37,703 bases of DNA, from contig JAMWCI010000006.1 in NCBI GenBank assembly GCA_023818655.1, positions 1 to 37,703 of the forward strand, given 5' to 3'. Shown here piece after piece: positions 9,308 to 19,180 of the stretch. The notes below the pieces were generated by a model. That model worked only from the letters and a program-made list of their open reading frames with translations. It was not told the origin of the DNA and ran no database searches. Origin of the DNA: Candidatus Omnitrophota bacterium. Lineage in GTDB: Bacteria; Omnitrophota; Gorgyraeia; Gygaellales; Profunditerraquicolaceae. Position numbers and translations under genes: made by a program. Numbering within the stretch: position 1 is the first letter of the stretch; every line of letters begins with the position of its first letter.

Positions 9308-10094
9308 TATTTACCTTTTTTATATTTTTTACCGGTCGACCAAGGAATCTTTTTGCCAGCCCGCTAAACCATTCCGGATTATCGCTGACATAAAATCTGT
9401 GCTGCGGCCGGCCGTTCTTATTCAACAACCCTTCCTGGTCTAAGATTTTTTTTACTTCAATAGCCACCTGCTTCGCAGAATCAATCAAGGTTACTTCTTT
9501 TCCCATAATCCGACGGATTATTGGCTTTAAGAGGGGATAATGCGTGCAGCCTAAAATAAGCGTATCTACCTTTGCTTTCTTGAGCGGCTCAAGATATCTC
9601 CGCGCCACCTCTTCAACCACCCCGCCTTCAAGCCATCCTTCTTCAACAAGGGGAACAAACAACGGGCAGGCAACCGCGGTAATCTTTATCTCAGGGTCAA
9701 GCTGTCTTATCTCTGTCTCATAGGTGCGGCTTTTAATCGTGCCTTTTGTTCCGATTACGCCAATCCGTTTATTCCTGGTGGCATAAACCGCCTCCCTTGC
9801 TCCAGGGCTAATCACGCCCACCAGAGGAACCCGAAAATTCTTTTTCAGGACCGGAAGGGCGCAGCTGGAAGCGGTATTGCAAGCAACGCAAATGAGCTTA
9901 ACATTCTGTTTGAGCAAAAAAAGGATATTCTCAATAGTAAAACGGATTACCGTTTCTTTTGATTTTATGCCATAAGGCACGCGCGCGGTGTCCCCGAAAT
10001 ACACAATATCTTCATTGGGTAATTGCGCGATAAGCTCTCTGGTTACAGTAAGCCCGCCTACACCCGAATCAAAAACCCCTATTGCCTTTTTCAT
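9300..10094 (-). CDS. murI: Glutamate racemase
   Basis: AIGVFDSGVGGLTVTRELIAQLPNEDIVYFGDTARVPYG...VACNTASS...LILGCTHYPLLKP. Confidence 0.97.
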   Translation of the reverse strand: MKKAIGVFDSGVGGLTVTRELIAQLPNEDIVYFGDTARVPYGIKSKETVIRFTIENILFLLKQNVKLICVACNTASSCALPVLKKNFRVPLVGVISPGAREAVYATRNKRIGVIGTKGTIKSRTYETEIRQLDPEIKITAVACPLFVPLVEEGWLEGGVVEEVARRYLEPLKKAKVDTLILGCTHYPLLKPIIRRIMGKEVTLIDSAKQVAIEVKKILDQEGLLNKNGRPQHRFYVSDNPEWFSGLAKRFLGRPVKNIKKVNNV

Positions 10095-11215
10095 CTTTTT
10101 CTGGCTATCGCCGTTAACTCGCAGTTCCGACTATAATCCTGTATCCCCGCCACAATTGTCTCAGAAATCCTTTCCCGAAAATAACTATTCCTGAGCATCC
10201 TTTCCTCGCTAAGATTGGATACAAAACCTACTTCAATCAATACCGCCGGCATACGCGCTCCCCTTAATACCTCAAACCTGGCTGCCTTAACCCCCAGAAC
10301 TTTTACCCCGTTTCTGTCCATCTTCCGACAAATAGAACGCGCTAATTCAATTGATTCTGCACGATTAGCAGTATAAATCATATCCCAAAGAATCGCCTTC
10401 AGGTCAAAGGAGTTGCTTGCAAAAGAAGCGCTGGCAAGACGCAAAGGGACATTTGTCGCCGCAGAAATTGCCCGGCGGGAATCGCTTACCGTAGAGGAAA
10501 CATAATATACCTCAAAACCGCTTAGACTGCGCACGCGGTTGGCGTTTGAGTGTATACTGATAAAAATGTCTGCTCCGGAATTATTAGCGATGGCTACTCT
10601 TTTCTCGAGAGAGACATAGATATCCGAAATCCGCGTCATAACCACTTCTATTCCTTTTTCCCGCAGTAATCTGGCCAGTCTCTTGGCAATATCTAAATTA
10701 ACATCCTTCTCGCGCAGGCCTGTCCTGCCAATCGCTCCGGCATCCTTTCCGCCGTGTCCGGCATCTATCACTACTTTCTTTATAGTGATAGACGGTAATG
10801 TTTGAGAGGATGGGGAATAAGCTTGGCTGAACAAAGAATCTATTGTTCTTTCCTTAAAGCTATAGGGGACAACCACCATTCCGTTATAGATATCCACTGG
10901 ACGCTCCAGGCGCCGCGCTGCGCCATCCACAAGAATCAAGGTATCCTGTATCCGCATATTTATATGATGGAGACCTTTTTGCAAAGTAACCGTTTGGGTA
11001 AAGATGTCATACTGCCAGTCTATGCCTCTTGAGTTACAGAGTTGAGCTAGAGAGATATAGGCAGCGCCGTGAAGGTTATAAGTGGAATAACCTGGCCTAG
11101 ATGGCACAGTAACACAACCGGTTAAAATAGCAGACAACAGGCAGCATATAACAGGCAGAAAAAAAATGAACAACGTTTTATTTTCCCGCATTATTCCCAA
11201 ATCCTTATCTACCAA
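10091..11215 (-). CDS. N-acetylmuramoyl-L-alanine amidase (Amidase_3) with N-terminal lipobox-like signal
   Basis: VVIDAGHGGKDAGAIGRTGLREKDVNLDIAKRLARLL...FISIHSNANR...PAVLIEVGFVSNLSEE. N-terminus ...LLSAILTGCVTV. Confidence 0.92.
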   Translation of the reverse strand: MVDKDLGIMRENKTLFIFFLPVICCLLSAILTGCVTVPSRPGYSTYNLHGAAYISLAQLCNSRGIDWQYDIFTQTVTLQKGLHHINMRIQDTLILVDGAARRLERPVDIYNGMVVVPYSFKERTIDSLFSQAYSPSSQTLPSITIKKVVIDAGHGGKDAGAIGRTGLREKDVNLDIAKRLARLLREKGIEVVMTRISDIYVSLEKRVAIANNSGADIFISIHSNANRVRSLSGFEVYYVSSTVSDSRRAISAATNVPLRLASASFASNSFDLKAILWDMIYTANRAESIELARSICRKMDRNGVKVLGVKAARFEVLRGARMPAVLIEVGFVSNLSEERMLRNSYFRERISETIVAGIQDYSRNCELTAIARKR

Positions 11216-11268
11216 ACACTACCCATCCTAAAACCAAAGGAGACATAGCAATAGGGAATGTTTCTATT

Positions 11269-11380
11269 CTTCAACGATTAGAAGTGACGATATATTTATT
11301 TTCTTGGATTGAAAAAATTAATTCTGACCCCATTTTGAAAATTAATTCTGACCCCATTTTGTGACCCCATTTTGTAATTT
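11269..11380. repeat. Dispersed intergenic repeat, copy A, with internal tandem AATTCTGACCCCATTTTG units
   Basis: CGATTAGAAGTGACGATATATTTATTTTCTTGGATTGAAAAAATTAATTCTGACCCCATTTTGAAAATTAATTCTGACCCCATTTTGTGACCCCATTTTGTAATTTT. Confidence 0.75.
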
Positions 11381-11684
11381 TTATGAAAGTAAAACAATAT
11401 TCATTTTTTAATTTATTCCTTTCTTACTAAATTATACTACAAAAATATCCTGCCGTTACTAAGAATTTCTTTTGAGGCCGTACAAATTTCCTCCTGTTTA
11501 TTTTCCTTATCAAAACTTTTAACTCTACAGGCGATATGGGGCTATTGTAAGCTAACGCCATGGTCAGGTATTTTTTGATAACAGCTTGACGAATGGCAAG
11601 TAATACAACATAGCCGCTTTTAAACTTATCCGGGATTAAGAGTTAGTGCAATCTATTTCCTTCAGAGATACAGGTATTCTCTGA

Positions 11685-12536
11685 TCAAGCAATGGCGGTT
11701 TCTTCTTGTCTGCGTAATTGGTCATAAACATACGCTGTGGCAATAGAAGTTAGGGGAATAGTAAATAATAACCCAACCAGAAAACAGAGGACCCCTCCCA
11801 AATTAATCAACAATGCCAATACCATAAACCAAGACAACTGCCAACGTGCGCCTTTTGTCAGAGCATAGCTTGCTTTAAGAGAGGCAAGAGGGCCCATATT
11901 TTTGTCAATAATAAAATATTGGTACATTGACAACATTATTATCAAAATAATACCCGGGATAATTAAGAGTATAAATCCTCCTATTATCGCTAATGTGTAA
12001 CAAATTGATGCCAAGATAAATGAAAAAAATAATCCGCCGTTTGAAAAAAGTTCAGAAACATTCGGTTTCTGGTCGCGCGAGCATAATAAGGTAATTTTCA
12101 CCCATCCAATATTCATAATTATAGCCACCACCCATAAACCAATGGTCAACAGATAAAAGATACCTTTTGAAAATGGCAAACGATACCTGTATTTATTTAG
12201 AAATCTAAAGACTTTATCCCGATCTGCCTCCAAATTTACAGGAAGAGTTAAATCCTGCGCGTTTTTGATATTTTTTAATTTTTCTTGTACATTTCCATAT
12301 TTGTCAATGCATCCTGTCTCTTGGAGATGTCTATAAAAATTACCGGCGTCCTTAAAGTTTCTATAAACGGATTCTTTTGATATAAAAGAAAAACCTGCCC
12401 CCTGCTGCAACATTATATTGATGATTTGAAATACAGCAGAAATGATAACGATACGTAAAATAACCCCCACATACTTTTTTGTCATCTTATAACCGTGAGA
12501 GAACGCCTCCCTTTTAGAAAAAACTTTTCCGCCCAT
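11685..12536 (-). CDS. Multi-pass membrane protein with a duplicated or glycerophosphodiester phosphodiesterase-type membrane domain
   Basis: Several hydrophobic segments and ...LLIIPGIILIIMLSMYQYFIIDKNMGPLASLKASYALTKGARWQLSW, the usual signature of this membrane family. Confidence 0.65.
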   Translation of the reverse strand: MGGKVFSKREAFSHGYKMTKKYVGVILRIVIISAVFQIINIMLQQGAGFSFISKESVYRNFKDAGNFYRHLQETGCIDKYGNVQEKLKNIKNAQDLTLPVNLEADRDKVFRFLNKYRYRLPFSKGIFYLLTIGLWVVAIIMNIGWVKITLLCSRDQKPNVSELFSNGGLFFSFILASICYTLAIIGGFILLIIPGIILIIMLSMYQYFIIDKNMGPLASLKASYALTKGARWQLSWFMVLALLINLGGVLCFLVGLLFTIPLTSIATAYVYDQLRRQEETAIA

Positions 12537-12677
12537 AGGATGCTCCTTTTTTAATAACGCCTAATGCGTTTTGCAATAATATCCCACCGGCTGCCAAAAA
12601 ATATTTATTTTAAAACTTCTTATTTATTTTATTATCCGGTGGCTGTAAGGATAAGATCGGGATTTTCCTCAGCGGCC

Positions 12678-13427
12678 TTACGCAACGTCAATCCTTTTTG
12701 CTGTCGGCTTGCTCTGCCAATAGGAACCGTGGCATTTAATCTGATTCATCCCGGTATTTACCTCAATCTCTTCAATATCAATATGTTTAAAAAATGGTTT
12801 GCAATATCTGGCAATGGCATCGTCTTTATCCAGAATGTTTACCCATCGTTTAATATTTGGTGGCAGTCTTAAATCAGAATCAACATGCCCCATAGAAGAT
12901 GTAAAAATCGGAATAGGCGAACCCAAAGAAATAAATGCCTTGACTGTAACCGATGCGTCCAATCTGTATTTCCTAAATCCAAAGATATAATCAAATGCAA
13001 TAACCGACCCTAAAGAATGAGCGACAATTATACATCCTTTCATCCCCTCTTTATGATATTCTTTAAATTTGTTGTCTACTCTCTCCAAGATATTCATTGC
13101 CCCGCTGTATTTATCCCCTTTATCTTTGACATAGTACAAAATCTGTATCACTACCGGGTCAATCCCAGGGGCTATTAAGTTGCACCAAAACGGTTTCTTT
13201 TTAGGACCAAATTCAAAAGTTAAGCATCTGTTTGTTAAATCTGTGGTGACATCCGCCCAAAGCAACTCTTTCTGCACTAAACCAGAGGTCTTTTCTTATA
13301 TTTCTTTTTGCTTATACCCCTTATTTTTGAGTATGTCTTTATAGTTCTTCAGGATTAAATTATAAAGCCCGCTGCTATAGCCGGTAACCTGTTGATTTAC
13401 ACCATGAATAAATATCAGCTCTGTCAT
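12678..13427 (-). pseudogene. Alpha/beta-hydrolase (lipase-like), interrupted by an in-frame TAA at 13296-13298
   Basis: ATG at 13427 gives MTELIFIHGVNQQVTGYSSGLYNLILKNYKDILKNKGYKQKEI*EKTSGLVQKELLWADV... continuing in the same frame into ...GCIIVAHSLGSVIAFDYIF (GxSxG nucleophile elbow). Confidence 0.75.
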
Positions 13428-13446
13428 TGCGTTGATTCATTTATAT

Positions 13447-13515
13447 TTTTCAAAAATTACAAGTGACGATATCTCTGTTTCTTCTTAAAAAAATTAATTC
13501 TTACCCCAATTCCCA
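13447..13515. repeat. Dispersed intergenic repeat, copy B (degenerate)
   Basis: AAAAATTACAAGTGACGATATCTCTGTTTCTTCTTAAAAAAATTAATTCTTACCCCAATT; matches copies A and C by eye. Confidence 0.7.
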
Positions 13516-13518
13516 AAC

Positions 13519-13928
13519 TGGTGGAGGTGGGCGGAATCGCACCGCCGTCCTTAAACAATCGGATAAGAGCCGCTACATGCTTAGTTTATCTTTTCTGCTT
13601 AATCCTCGGTACTCCGGTAAACAGGATTGCCGAAGCCGCAGCCTTTTATCATCTCGTCTTCCGCCCAAAGGCAAAACGGAAAACCAGCCTGTTACCGGCT
13701 CAAACCAAGGCCACAGGCAAACCCTGGATTGAGGCCTTCCTGCTTAGTGAGGAAGGACTGCGAACGTCGGTACGCCCGCTGGGACCATTGCTGGTCTAAG
13801 CGAGTTTACCGAAGCAGACGTTAGTCTGTTTGCGTTTATTTTTTGCAAGGATTGTTAACGCGGCCAACCCTGCGTCCGCGGCATGCTGCTTTTACCCGGC
13901 TTATCTAAGTCGAGCCTAATTCACCCCC
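13519..13928 (-). ncRNA. ssrA: tmRNA (one-piece)
   Basis: 5' GGGGGTGAATTAGGCTCGAC... pairs with 3' ...CACCTCCACCA, including the G3-U70 wobble. Contains GTTGGCC..., GCAAAAAATAAACGCAAAC (compare E. coli GCAAAAAATAGTCGCAAAC) and a T-arm-like GGCGGTGCGATTCCGCC. Adjacent to smpB. Confidence 0.93.
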
Positions 13929-13936
13929 CTGATTTT

Positions 13937-14395
13937 TTATTTTTTTATTCGGAATTTCATCGCCCGGCGCACCGCCAGATCTGCCTCCCGAATCTTTATA
14001 TCTTCCCTTTTGTCGTAAAGCTTCTTTCCTTTGGCAAGCGCCAGTTCTATTTTCACAAAACCCCTCGCGTTAAAATACGCCTTTAACGGCACAAGGGTCA
14101 GACCCTTCTGCGCCAGCTGCATTGAAAGTTTATTAATCTGCCTCTTATGTAAAAGCAGTTTACGCTGCCTAATGGGCTCAACATTTAAGTAACTAGCTTG
14201 CGTATAAGGAGTTATATTCGCGTTGTAAAGCAGGACCTCGCCCCCATCTATGCGCGCAAAGCTGTCATTGATATTGATTTTGCCTTCCCTTATAGACTTT
14301 ACTTCGCTGCCTTTTAATTCTATCCCGCATTCAATAGTTTCCAGAATATGGTAATCCCTGAATGCCTTGCGGTTAGTGGTAATAATTTTATTCAT
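13937..14395 (-). CDS. smpB: SsrA-binding protein SmpB
   Basis: [43 protein letters not shown]...[37 protein letters not shown]. Confidence 0.97.
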   Translation of the reverse strand: MNKIITTNRKAFRDYHILETIECGIELKGSEVKSIREGKININDSFARIDGGEVLLYNANITPYTQASYLNVEPIRQRKLLLHKRQINKLSMQLAQKGLTLVPLKAYFNARGFVKIELALAKGKKLYDKREDIKIREADLAVRRAMKFRIKK

Positions 14396-15348
14396 TTTAC
14401 CATATCAAGGGTAAAATATAAACTTAAAAATATGGGAATAGTAAAGATGCTTAAGATATGGCCAAAGAATACCCCTTGACTAATAAGCCAATCCTCTTTG
14501 CGGTAATGCTTTATTATTATAGATAAAGAAGTGGCCGGCGGCATAGCCAGCTGCATAACTATCAATAATCCTAATGGCCCGGATATTCCGAAGTAAAAAA
14601 CGGCAAAAAGCCCGACTAGCGGCATGATAACCAATTTTGCCAGACAGATAATAAGCATCTCTTTTCTGTCAATATGACCAAGGCAGATAGAGGCCAGATT
14701 ACCGCCAACGATAAACATGGCTAACGGCAAGGTGCAGTTGCCTATCATTTCTACAGGATTCAAGATAAACGCGGGAATGAATTTATGCCAACCGAAAAAT
14801 ATCAACAGCAGGCTTGTTAAACTCGCAATCACCGGCGGGCTAAAGAGACTAAATAACTCAAACTTTTTCCCTCCCTCATGCGCAAGAAGATATACCCCCC
14901 ATGACCAGATAATAAGATCAAAACCTAAAAGAAACAGAAAAATATATATAAACATCGTCTCTGCTGTCGTTTTTGGCAGCATGCTAGCTACGAGGGCCAA
15001 TGGAAGATACCCGGAGTTCTGAAAAGCTACCAGACTTAAAAATTGAACCCTGCTCTTAACCTCTTTGTCAAGCCAGAGAAACAGCCAACCTACGGCTAAG
15101 CCGACAATAGTAATAACAACGCTAACCAAGGGGAAAACCCACCATTTAGGATACAAGCTGAAGCTGAAGTTTTTCAGGAGTTGCGCAATAATTAGGCAAG
15201 GGAAAACCACTTCAATAACCATGCGGGTTAATGACCTTAACCCATCTTCACCGAGCAGGTTTCTACGCACCAGGAAATATCCCACCGCAGCCATAAGAAA
15301 AATCTGGCTTACTGCAAGGACTGTAATTTTAAAGGACTGAATGAACAT
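14392..15348 (-). CDS. AEC (auxin efflux carrier)-family permease
   Basis: About 10 TM segments; ...[17 protein letters not shown]...[10 protein letters not shown]...[17 protein letters not shown]...[16 protein letters not shown]. Confidence 0.88.
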   Translation of the reverse strand: MFIQSFKITVLAVSQIFLMAAVGYFLVRRNLLGEDGLRSLTRMVIEVVFPCLIIAQLLKNFSFSLYPKWWVFPLVSVVITIVGLAVGWLFLWLDKEVKSRVQFLSLVAFQNSGYLPLALVASMLPKTTAETMFIYIFLFLLGFDLIIWSWGVYLLAHEGGKKFELFSLFSPPVIASLTSLLLIFFGWHKFIPAFILNPVEMIGNCTLPLAMFIVGGNLASICLGHIDRKEMLIICLAKLVIMPLVGLFAVFYFGISGPLGLLIVMQLAMPPATSLSIIIKHYRKEDWLISQGVFFGHILSIFTIPIFLSLYFTLDMVK

Positions 15349-15449
15349 TTGTTCTCCTCAAAAAATAGTATTATAACAATAAAGAATTTATCTCGCAATT
15401 TTTATTTGGGCTGCATACGGATAATAATAAAGACAGAGGAAGGATAAAG

Positions 15450-15478
15450 TTGACAGGAGGCGAGCCATACGTTATACT
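15450..15478 (+). promoter_or_regulatory. Sigma70-type promoter for tRNA-Leu
   Basis: TTGACA (15450-15455), 17-bp spacer, TATACT (15473-15478), 10 bp before the mature tRNA 5' end. Confidence 0.85.
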
Positions 15479-15487
15479 TAGCCTTAT

Positions 15488-15573
15488 GCGGAAGTGGTGG
15501 AATGGCAGACACGCAGCGTTCAGGGCGCTGTGAGGATAACCTCATGAGGGTTCAACTCCCTCCTTCCGCACCA
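15488..15573 (+). tRNA. tRNA-Leu(CAG), CCA encoded
   Basis: GCGGAAGTGGTGGAATGGCAGACACGCAGCGTTCAGGGCGCTGTGAGGATAACCTCATGAGGGTTCAACTCCCTCCTTCCGCACCA with a class II variable arm. Confidence 0.97.
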
Positions 15574-15600
15574 TAGTGTAGGGTTGAGCCAAAAGGCTAT

Positions 15601-15673
15601 TTTTCAAGGATTAGAAACAGCGATATCTTTATATTTCTTCTTAAAAAATAATTCTGACCCCATTTAGTAATTT
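15601..15673. repeat. Dispersed intergenic repeat, copy C
   Basis: TTTTCAAGGATTAGAAACAGCGATATCTTTATATTTCTTCTTAAAAAATAATTCTGACCCCATTTAGTAATTT. Confidence 0.75.
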
Positions 15674-15676
15674 ATC

Positions 15677-16486
15677 CTAAAAAATAGACAAGGCGCTCTT
15701 TTGTATCCAGCCGATTTTATTATCTTGACGCTTTATCTTATACCAATTATCTTTAGAAGAAATTATCTCTACCTTCGCCCCTTCGGAGAGAGTAAAATAG
15801 ACAGTGGCTTTATCCATTGGCTCAAACCTGGCATCGGCCTGCGCAACTACTACCACTCCTTCTTTATTCAAGATGGCAATCTTTTCTGTTAACCCTGTAA
15901 AACCTGCGATAAAAAATACTCCGATTGCCGCAGCGATAATCAATGCTTGTTTTTTAAACGGCCTAAACATAAAACCTGTTAAAATGGCGATAAGAATCAG
16001 TATATAAAGCGCGCTCAGCAAAACCGTCAAGCCATCAAGGGTAAATTTTCCAAAAAGATTATTTAAGACCCTAGATAAAAAACCTCTCTGAAGACTGACA
16101 TTTTGCCCCTTGATTAATGAACAGGCATATGCGTAATTAGACTCTAAGTCTCTATCCAACGGAATAAGTCTCTTGGACTTTTCATAATAAAATATAGCCA
16201 TGCCAAGCTGTCCTTTTTTAAAATAACAGTTGCCCAGATTATAGTAAAGGTTGCCGCTTTCCCATCCGGCACCAAGTATGCTTTCGTACTCCTTGATTGC
16301 CTCGTCGTAATTAACCTGTTCATAATAAACATTGGCGCGGTTAAAAGCGCTCGTTTGCTCAGTATTAAAAGCTAATCCTATCTTTAAAAAAGATAAGAAG
16401 AACATGGCGAATAAAATAAAGATATTATTAGCGCGTATCTTTTTGGTTTTCATATCGTTATATCTTTTGCCTCTCCAGATAAACAA
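15677..16486 (-). CDS. TPR plus SH3-like domain protein, BatE-like; the true start may be the downstream MKTKK
   Basis: NVYYEQVNYDEAIKEYESILGAGWESGNLYYNLGNCYFKKGQLGMAIFYYEKSKRLIPLD, then TM segments, then an SH3-like ARFEPMDKATVYFTLSEGAKVEIISSKDNWYKIKRQDNKIGWI. Confidence 0.82.
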   Translation of the reverse strand: MFIWRGKRYNDMKTKKIRANNIFILFAMFFLSFLKIGLAFNTEQTSAFNRANVYYEQVNYDEAIKEYESILGAGWESGNLYYNLGNCYFKKGQLGMAIFYYEKSKRLIPLDRDLESNYAYACSLIKGQNVSLQRGFLSRVLNNLFGKFTLDGLTVLLSALYILILIAILTGFMFRPFKKQALIIAAAIGVFFIAGFTGLTEKIAILNKEGVVVVAQADARFEPMDKATVYFTLSEGAKVEIISSKDNWYKIKRQDNKIGWIQKSALSIF

Positions 16487-18359
16487 TAATCTCTTTTAAG
16501 TCCTGAAAGATTGCCTCCATTTGTTTCGGGTTAAATTGCCCGGGCGCGTATCTAGCCATATCGCAAGCCGTAAAAATCTTCTTTATTTTCTCCAAGGCCT
16601 CTTGGGCAATGCCTCTTTCTTTGGCTACCTCTTCAAAAGTATCCGCGGTTATGCCTCCTGCGGGCAGATGAAATCTATCCGCCAGATATTCTCTGATTGT
16701 CTTAAATACCGCATTGAAAAATGCCTCTGTCTTTTTCTCCCGCAACAACCTCTCAATTTCTTTTAAGCTCTTTTTTGCTTTTAGAGGGGCCTGCAACCTG
16801 CGCGCATAACGTTGGTCGCTGCTTAATCTTTGCTGCCTAAGATGAAGAATAAGCACACTCAAGAATATTATAAAGCTTAAAACCTGCAAACACCAGAAGC
16901 TCAAACTCTTATAAAGATAACGGCCGATTCTCCTGAATTGTCCGGGTGAGTTTTTCAGGTAAATTATATCCCTTCCCAACTCCTCCTTTTCTACGGCCTT
17001 GACCTGAGTCTGGGGCAGTTCTATTAATTTTGTCTGGCTCTCATCGACCTTAAATACTGTTATCGGGATAGGTTGGTGCGTTAAGGTTTCATATTGTCCG
17101 CTCTCAGTATTAAAAAAACTAAAACTTATCTGCGGGATATGGGTTATTTTCTCGGATTCAGGAATGATAACCTGCTCAAATATCTTTTCAGATTCATTCT
17201 GTTTAACCTGCGGGTCATAAACCTTAAAACCGTCTTTAGATTGCAACTTAGGCGATTTGACGCTATCAAAGTTCCCCTCTCCCCTTATGGTCATCTTCAG
17301 GGTAATAGGGTCTCCTGCCTTCACTTCTAGGGGCGTAGCTGTAACATTTAATTGGAAATCGCCCAACGCTCCATCAAAGCCTTCCGGCTTTCCCTCTTCT
17401 GGTAACGGTAAAACCGTAATCGGAAATTCCGCGGATTTTAATTCTAAAGGGTAAGCATCATACCTGCCAAAGAAGTTATCAAAGATATCGTCATTGAAGA
17501 ACCCACCGAAGAAGTCGTCGTCTAAATGAGTTCGTCTGCGCTGAGCTTGCCGGCGTACCACTAAATTACACTTTAATTTTGCCGGACCCAGGCTAAATTC
17601 GCCAGGTTTTATCGCGAACATGTCAGTGGTAAATTCAATCACATCATATAAAACTCCACCCAGTTCCTCGCGGTACTGCCTGGGTTGACCGAATTTTTCA
17701 ATGGAAAAATCATTTGTTTCTATTACCGGAAACTGAATATCGCGTACGCTCAGGCGGTTAATATAAAGTTTTATGGTTAAAGGAATGACTTCATTTAGGT
17801 ATACCTTTCTTTTAGCCGCGCTCAAAACTAAAAATATCCTATCCTTTAACTCTTCTGAGTTTATTTTTGTGGTAACATTTTCATCTAGGGATTGCTGGCG
17901 AGAATAAGACTGTCCTGCGGAAGAAGCGGAAACCACCTCTATGGTTATGGGCTTAGAGGTTAAGGTTTTACCTTGCATATCTACCGAAAACGGTCCTATG
18001 GTAAATATCCCTGTTTTTAAGGGGATTAAAGTATAAATATGGGTTATGGAACTGGTGACTACGCCATTTACTATGGAAACCATCGTTGAAGGCCCGACAT
18101 AGCGCATCTCAAAGCCTTCTATTTTATCTATGCCGGGAGGAGATACGTTTTGCGTGCCGTGAAAGGCAAGATTTAACTGAAACGCTTCACCCAGCGCTAT
18201 TTTATTGCGGTCAACCGTTGCCTCAAATTGAATATCGGAGGCATAACAAACCAACATAAAAGGTAAAATGCAAAACGCGAGAATAAAACTTAAAAGCTTA
18301 AACTTCTGCATTTTAACTCTGCGCTCCAGACCCTGCGCTCTCTGCTTACCCATTACCAA
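16458..18359 (-). CDS. BatD-like (oxygen tolerance) protein; the true start may be MQKFKLL at ~18311
   Basis: IQFEATVDRNKIALGEAFQLNLAFHGTQNVSPPGIDKIEGFEMRYVGPSTMVSIVNGVVTSSITHIYTLIPLKTGIFTIGPF is typical of BatD. Confidence 0.9.
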   Translation of the reverse strand: MVMGKQRAQGLERRVKMQKFKLLSFILAFCILPFMLVCYASDIQFEATVDRNKIALGEAFQLNLAFHGTQNVSPPGIDKIEGFEMRYVGPSTMVSIVNGVVTSSITHIYTLIPLKTGIFTIGPFSVDMQGKTLTSKPITIEVVSASSAGQSYSRQQSLDENVTTKINSEELKDRIFLVLSAAKRKVYLNEVIPLTIKLYINRLSVRDIQFPVIETNDFSIEKFGQPRQYREELGGVLYDVIEFTTDMFAIKPGEFSLGPAKLKCNLVVRRQAQRRRTHLDDDFFGGFFNDDIFDNFFGRYDAYPLELKSAEFPITVLPLPEEGKPEGFDGALGDFQLNVTATPLEVKAGDPITLKMTIRGEGNFDSVKSPKLQSKDGFKVYDPQVKQNESEKIFEQVIIPESEKITHIPQISFSFFNTESGQYETLTHQPIPITVFKVDESQTKLIELPQTQVKAVEKEELGRDIIYLKNSPGQFRRIGRYLYKSLSFWCLQVLSFIIFLSVLILHLRQQRLSSDQRYARRLQAPLKAKKSLKEIERLLREKKTEAFFNAVFKTIREYLADRFHLPAGGITADTFEEVAKERGIAQEALEKIKKIFTACDMARYAPGQFNPKQMEAIFQDLKEIIVYLERQKI

Positions 18360-19180
18360 TCCTTTAATATCTCTCTATCGTAGCCCATGGTGCGTCTATC
18401 CGTATAATCCGGGGCTACTTCATCTTGGCCGTAGCGCTCTAGAAGCGCTCGCGCCTCCTCTTCGGATAACTCCTTGTTCTTCTCTTCTTGTTCTGCTCCT
18501 TCGGCGGTAGCTGCTTCTTCCTCTTTCTGTTCTTGCTGCGATTGCCCTTCTTGACCTTCTTTTTCTTGTTGCTGTTCGTTTCTTTGAGCTGATTCCTCTT
18601 TTTCTTTACCAACAGGACAAGTTCCCTCCTTCTCTTCCTGCTGCTGTTTTTCTTCTTTTTGTTTATCTTGACTGGGTTGTTGTTTTAATTTATCTAGCAA
18701 AACCTTAAGTTCCCTTTCCACAAACTCATGGTTAAAACGCGCATCGGTATTCTTCTGGTCTAACTCCACTGCTCTCTTGTAATAATCCAGCGATTCACGC
18801 AAAAGCGCGACCGTCCCCGATAAATCCGTATTCTCTTTAAGTTTACCCAACTTATATTTACTATTCCCCAGATTGTATAAGGAATCTGCTTCGAGTTTCC
18901 TGTCTTCGCTGGTTAAAGCCTTAGTAAAAAACTCTATTGCCTTCTGATAGTCTTGTTTTTTATAGTATGCTGTCCCTATGTTGAAATTTACAACATCAGA
19001 ATCTGGCATGGCAACACTCGCGGCGTTATATCGTTGCAACGCTTCATCAAGTTTTCCCTGTCTATAGAGCCGATTTGCCTCTCTAACATTTCTCTTGGCA
19101 TCGCTGGCAGCAAGGCAGGTTGAATAACTAAACACAAAAGCCAAAAGGCAGATAAATATCGTCTCTAATCTTTCCCTCAT
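18353..19180 (-). CDS. TPR protein, BatC-like, with Q/E-rich C-terminus
   Basis: ANRLYRQGKLDEALQRYNAASVAMPDSDVVNFNIGTAYYKKQDYQKAIEFFTKAL...; position between batB and batD. Confidence 0.85.
   Translation of the reverse strand: MRERLETIFICLLAFVFSYSTCLAASDAKRNVREANRLYRQGKLDEALQRYNAASVAMPDSDVVNFNIGTAYYKKQDYQKAIEFFTKALTSEDRKLEADSLYNLGNSKYKLGKLKENTDLSGTVALLRESLDYYKRAVELDQKNTDARFNHEFVERELKVLLDKLKQQPSQDKQKEEKQQQEEKEGTCPVGKEKEESAQRNEQQQEKEGQEGQSQQEQKEEEAATAEGAEQEEKNKELSEEEARALLERYGQDEVAPDYTDRRTMGYDREILKDW

Noticed and set aside
11400-11640. Minus-strand reading frame DKFKSGYVVLLAIRQAVIKKYLTMALAYNSPISPVELKVLIRKINRRKF...
   Set aside because: Short, no clear start or ribosome-binding site, not recognisable; could be a remnant but evidence is insufficient.
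13463-13824. Three overlapping plus ORFs (89, 92 and 65 aa)
   Set aside because: They lie antisense to the tmRNA and resemble translated structural RNA.
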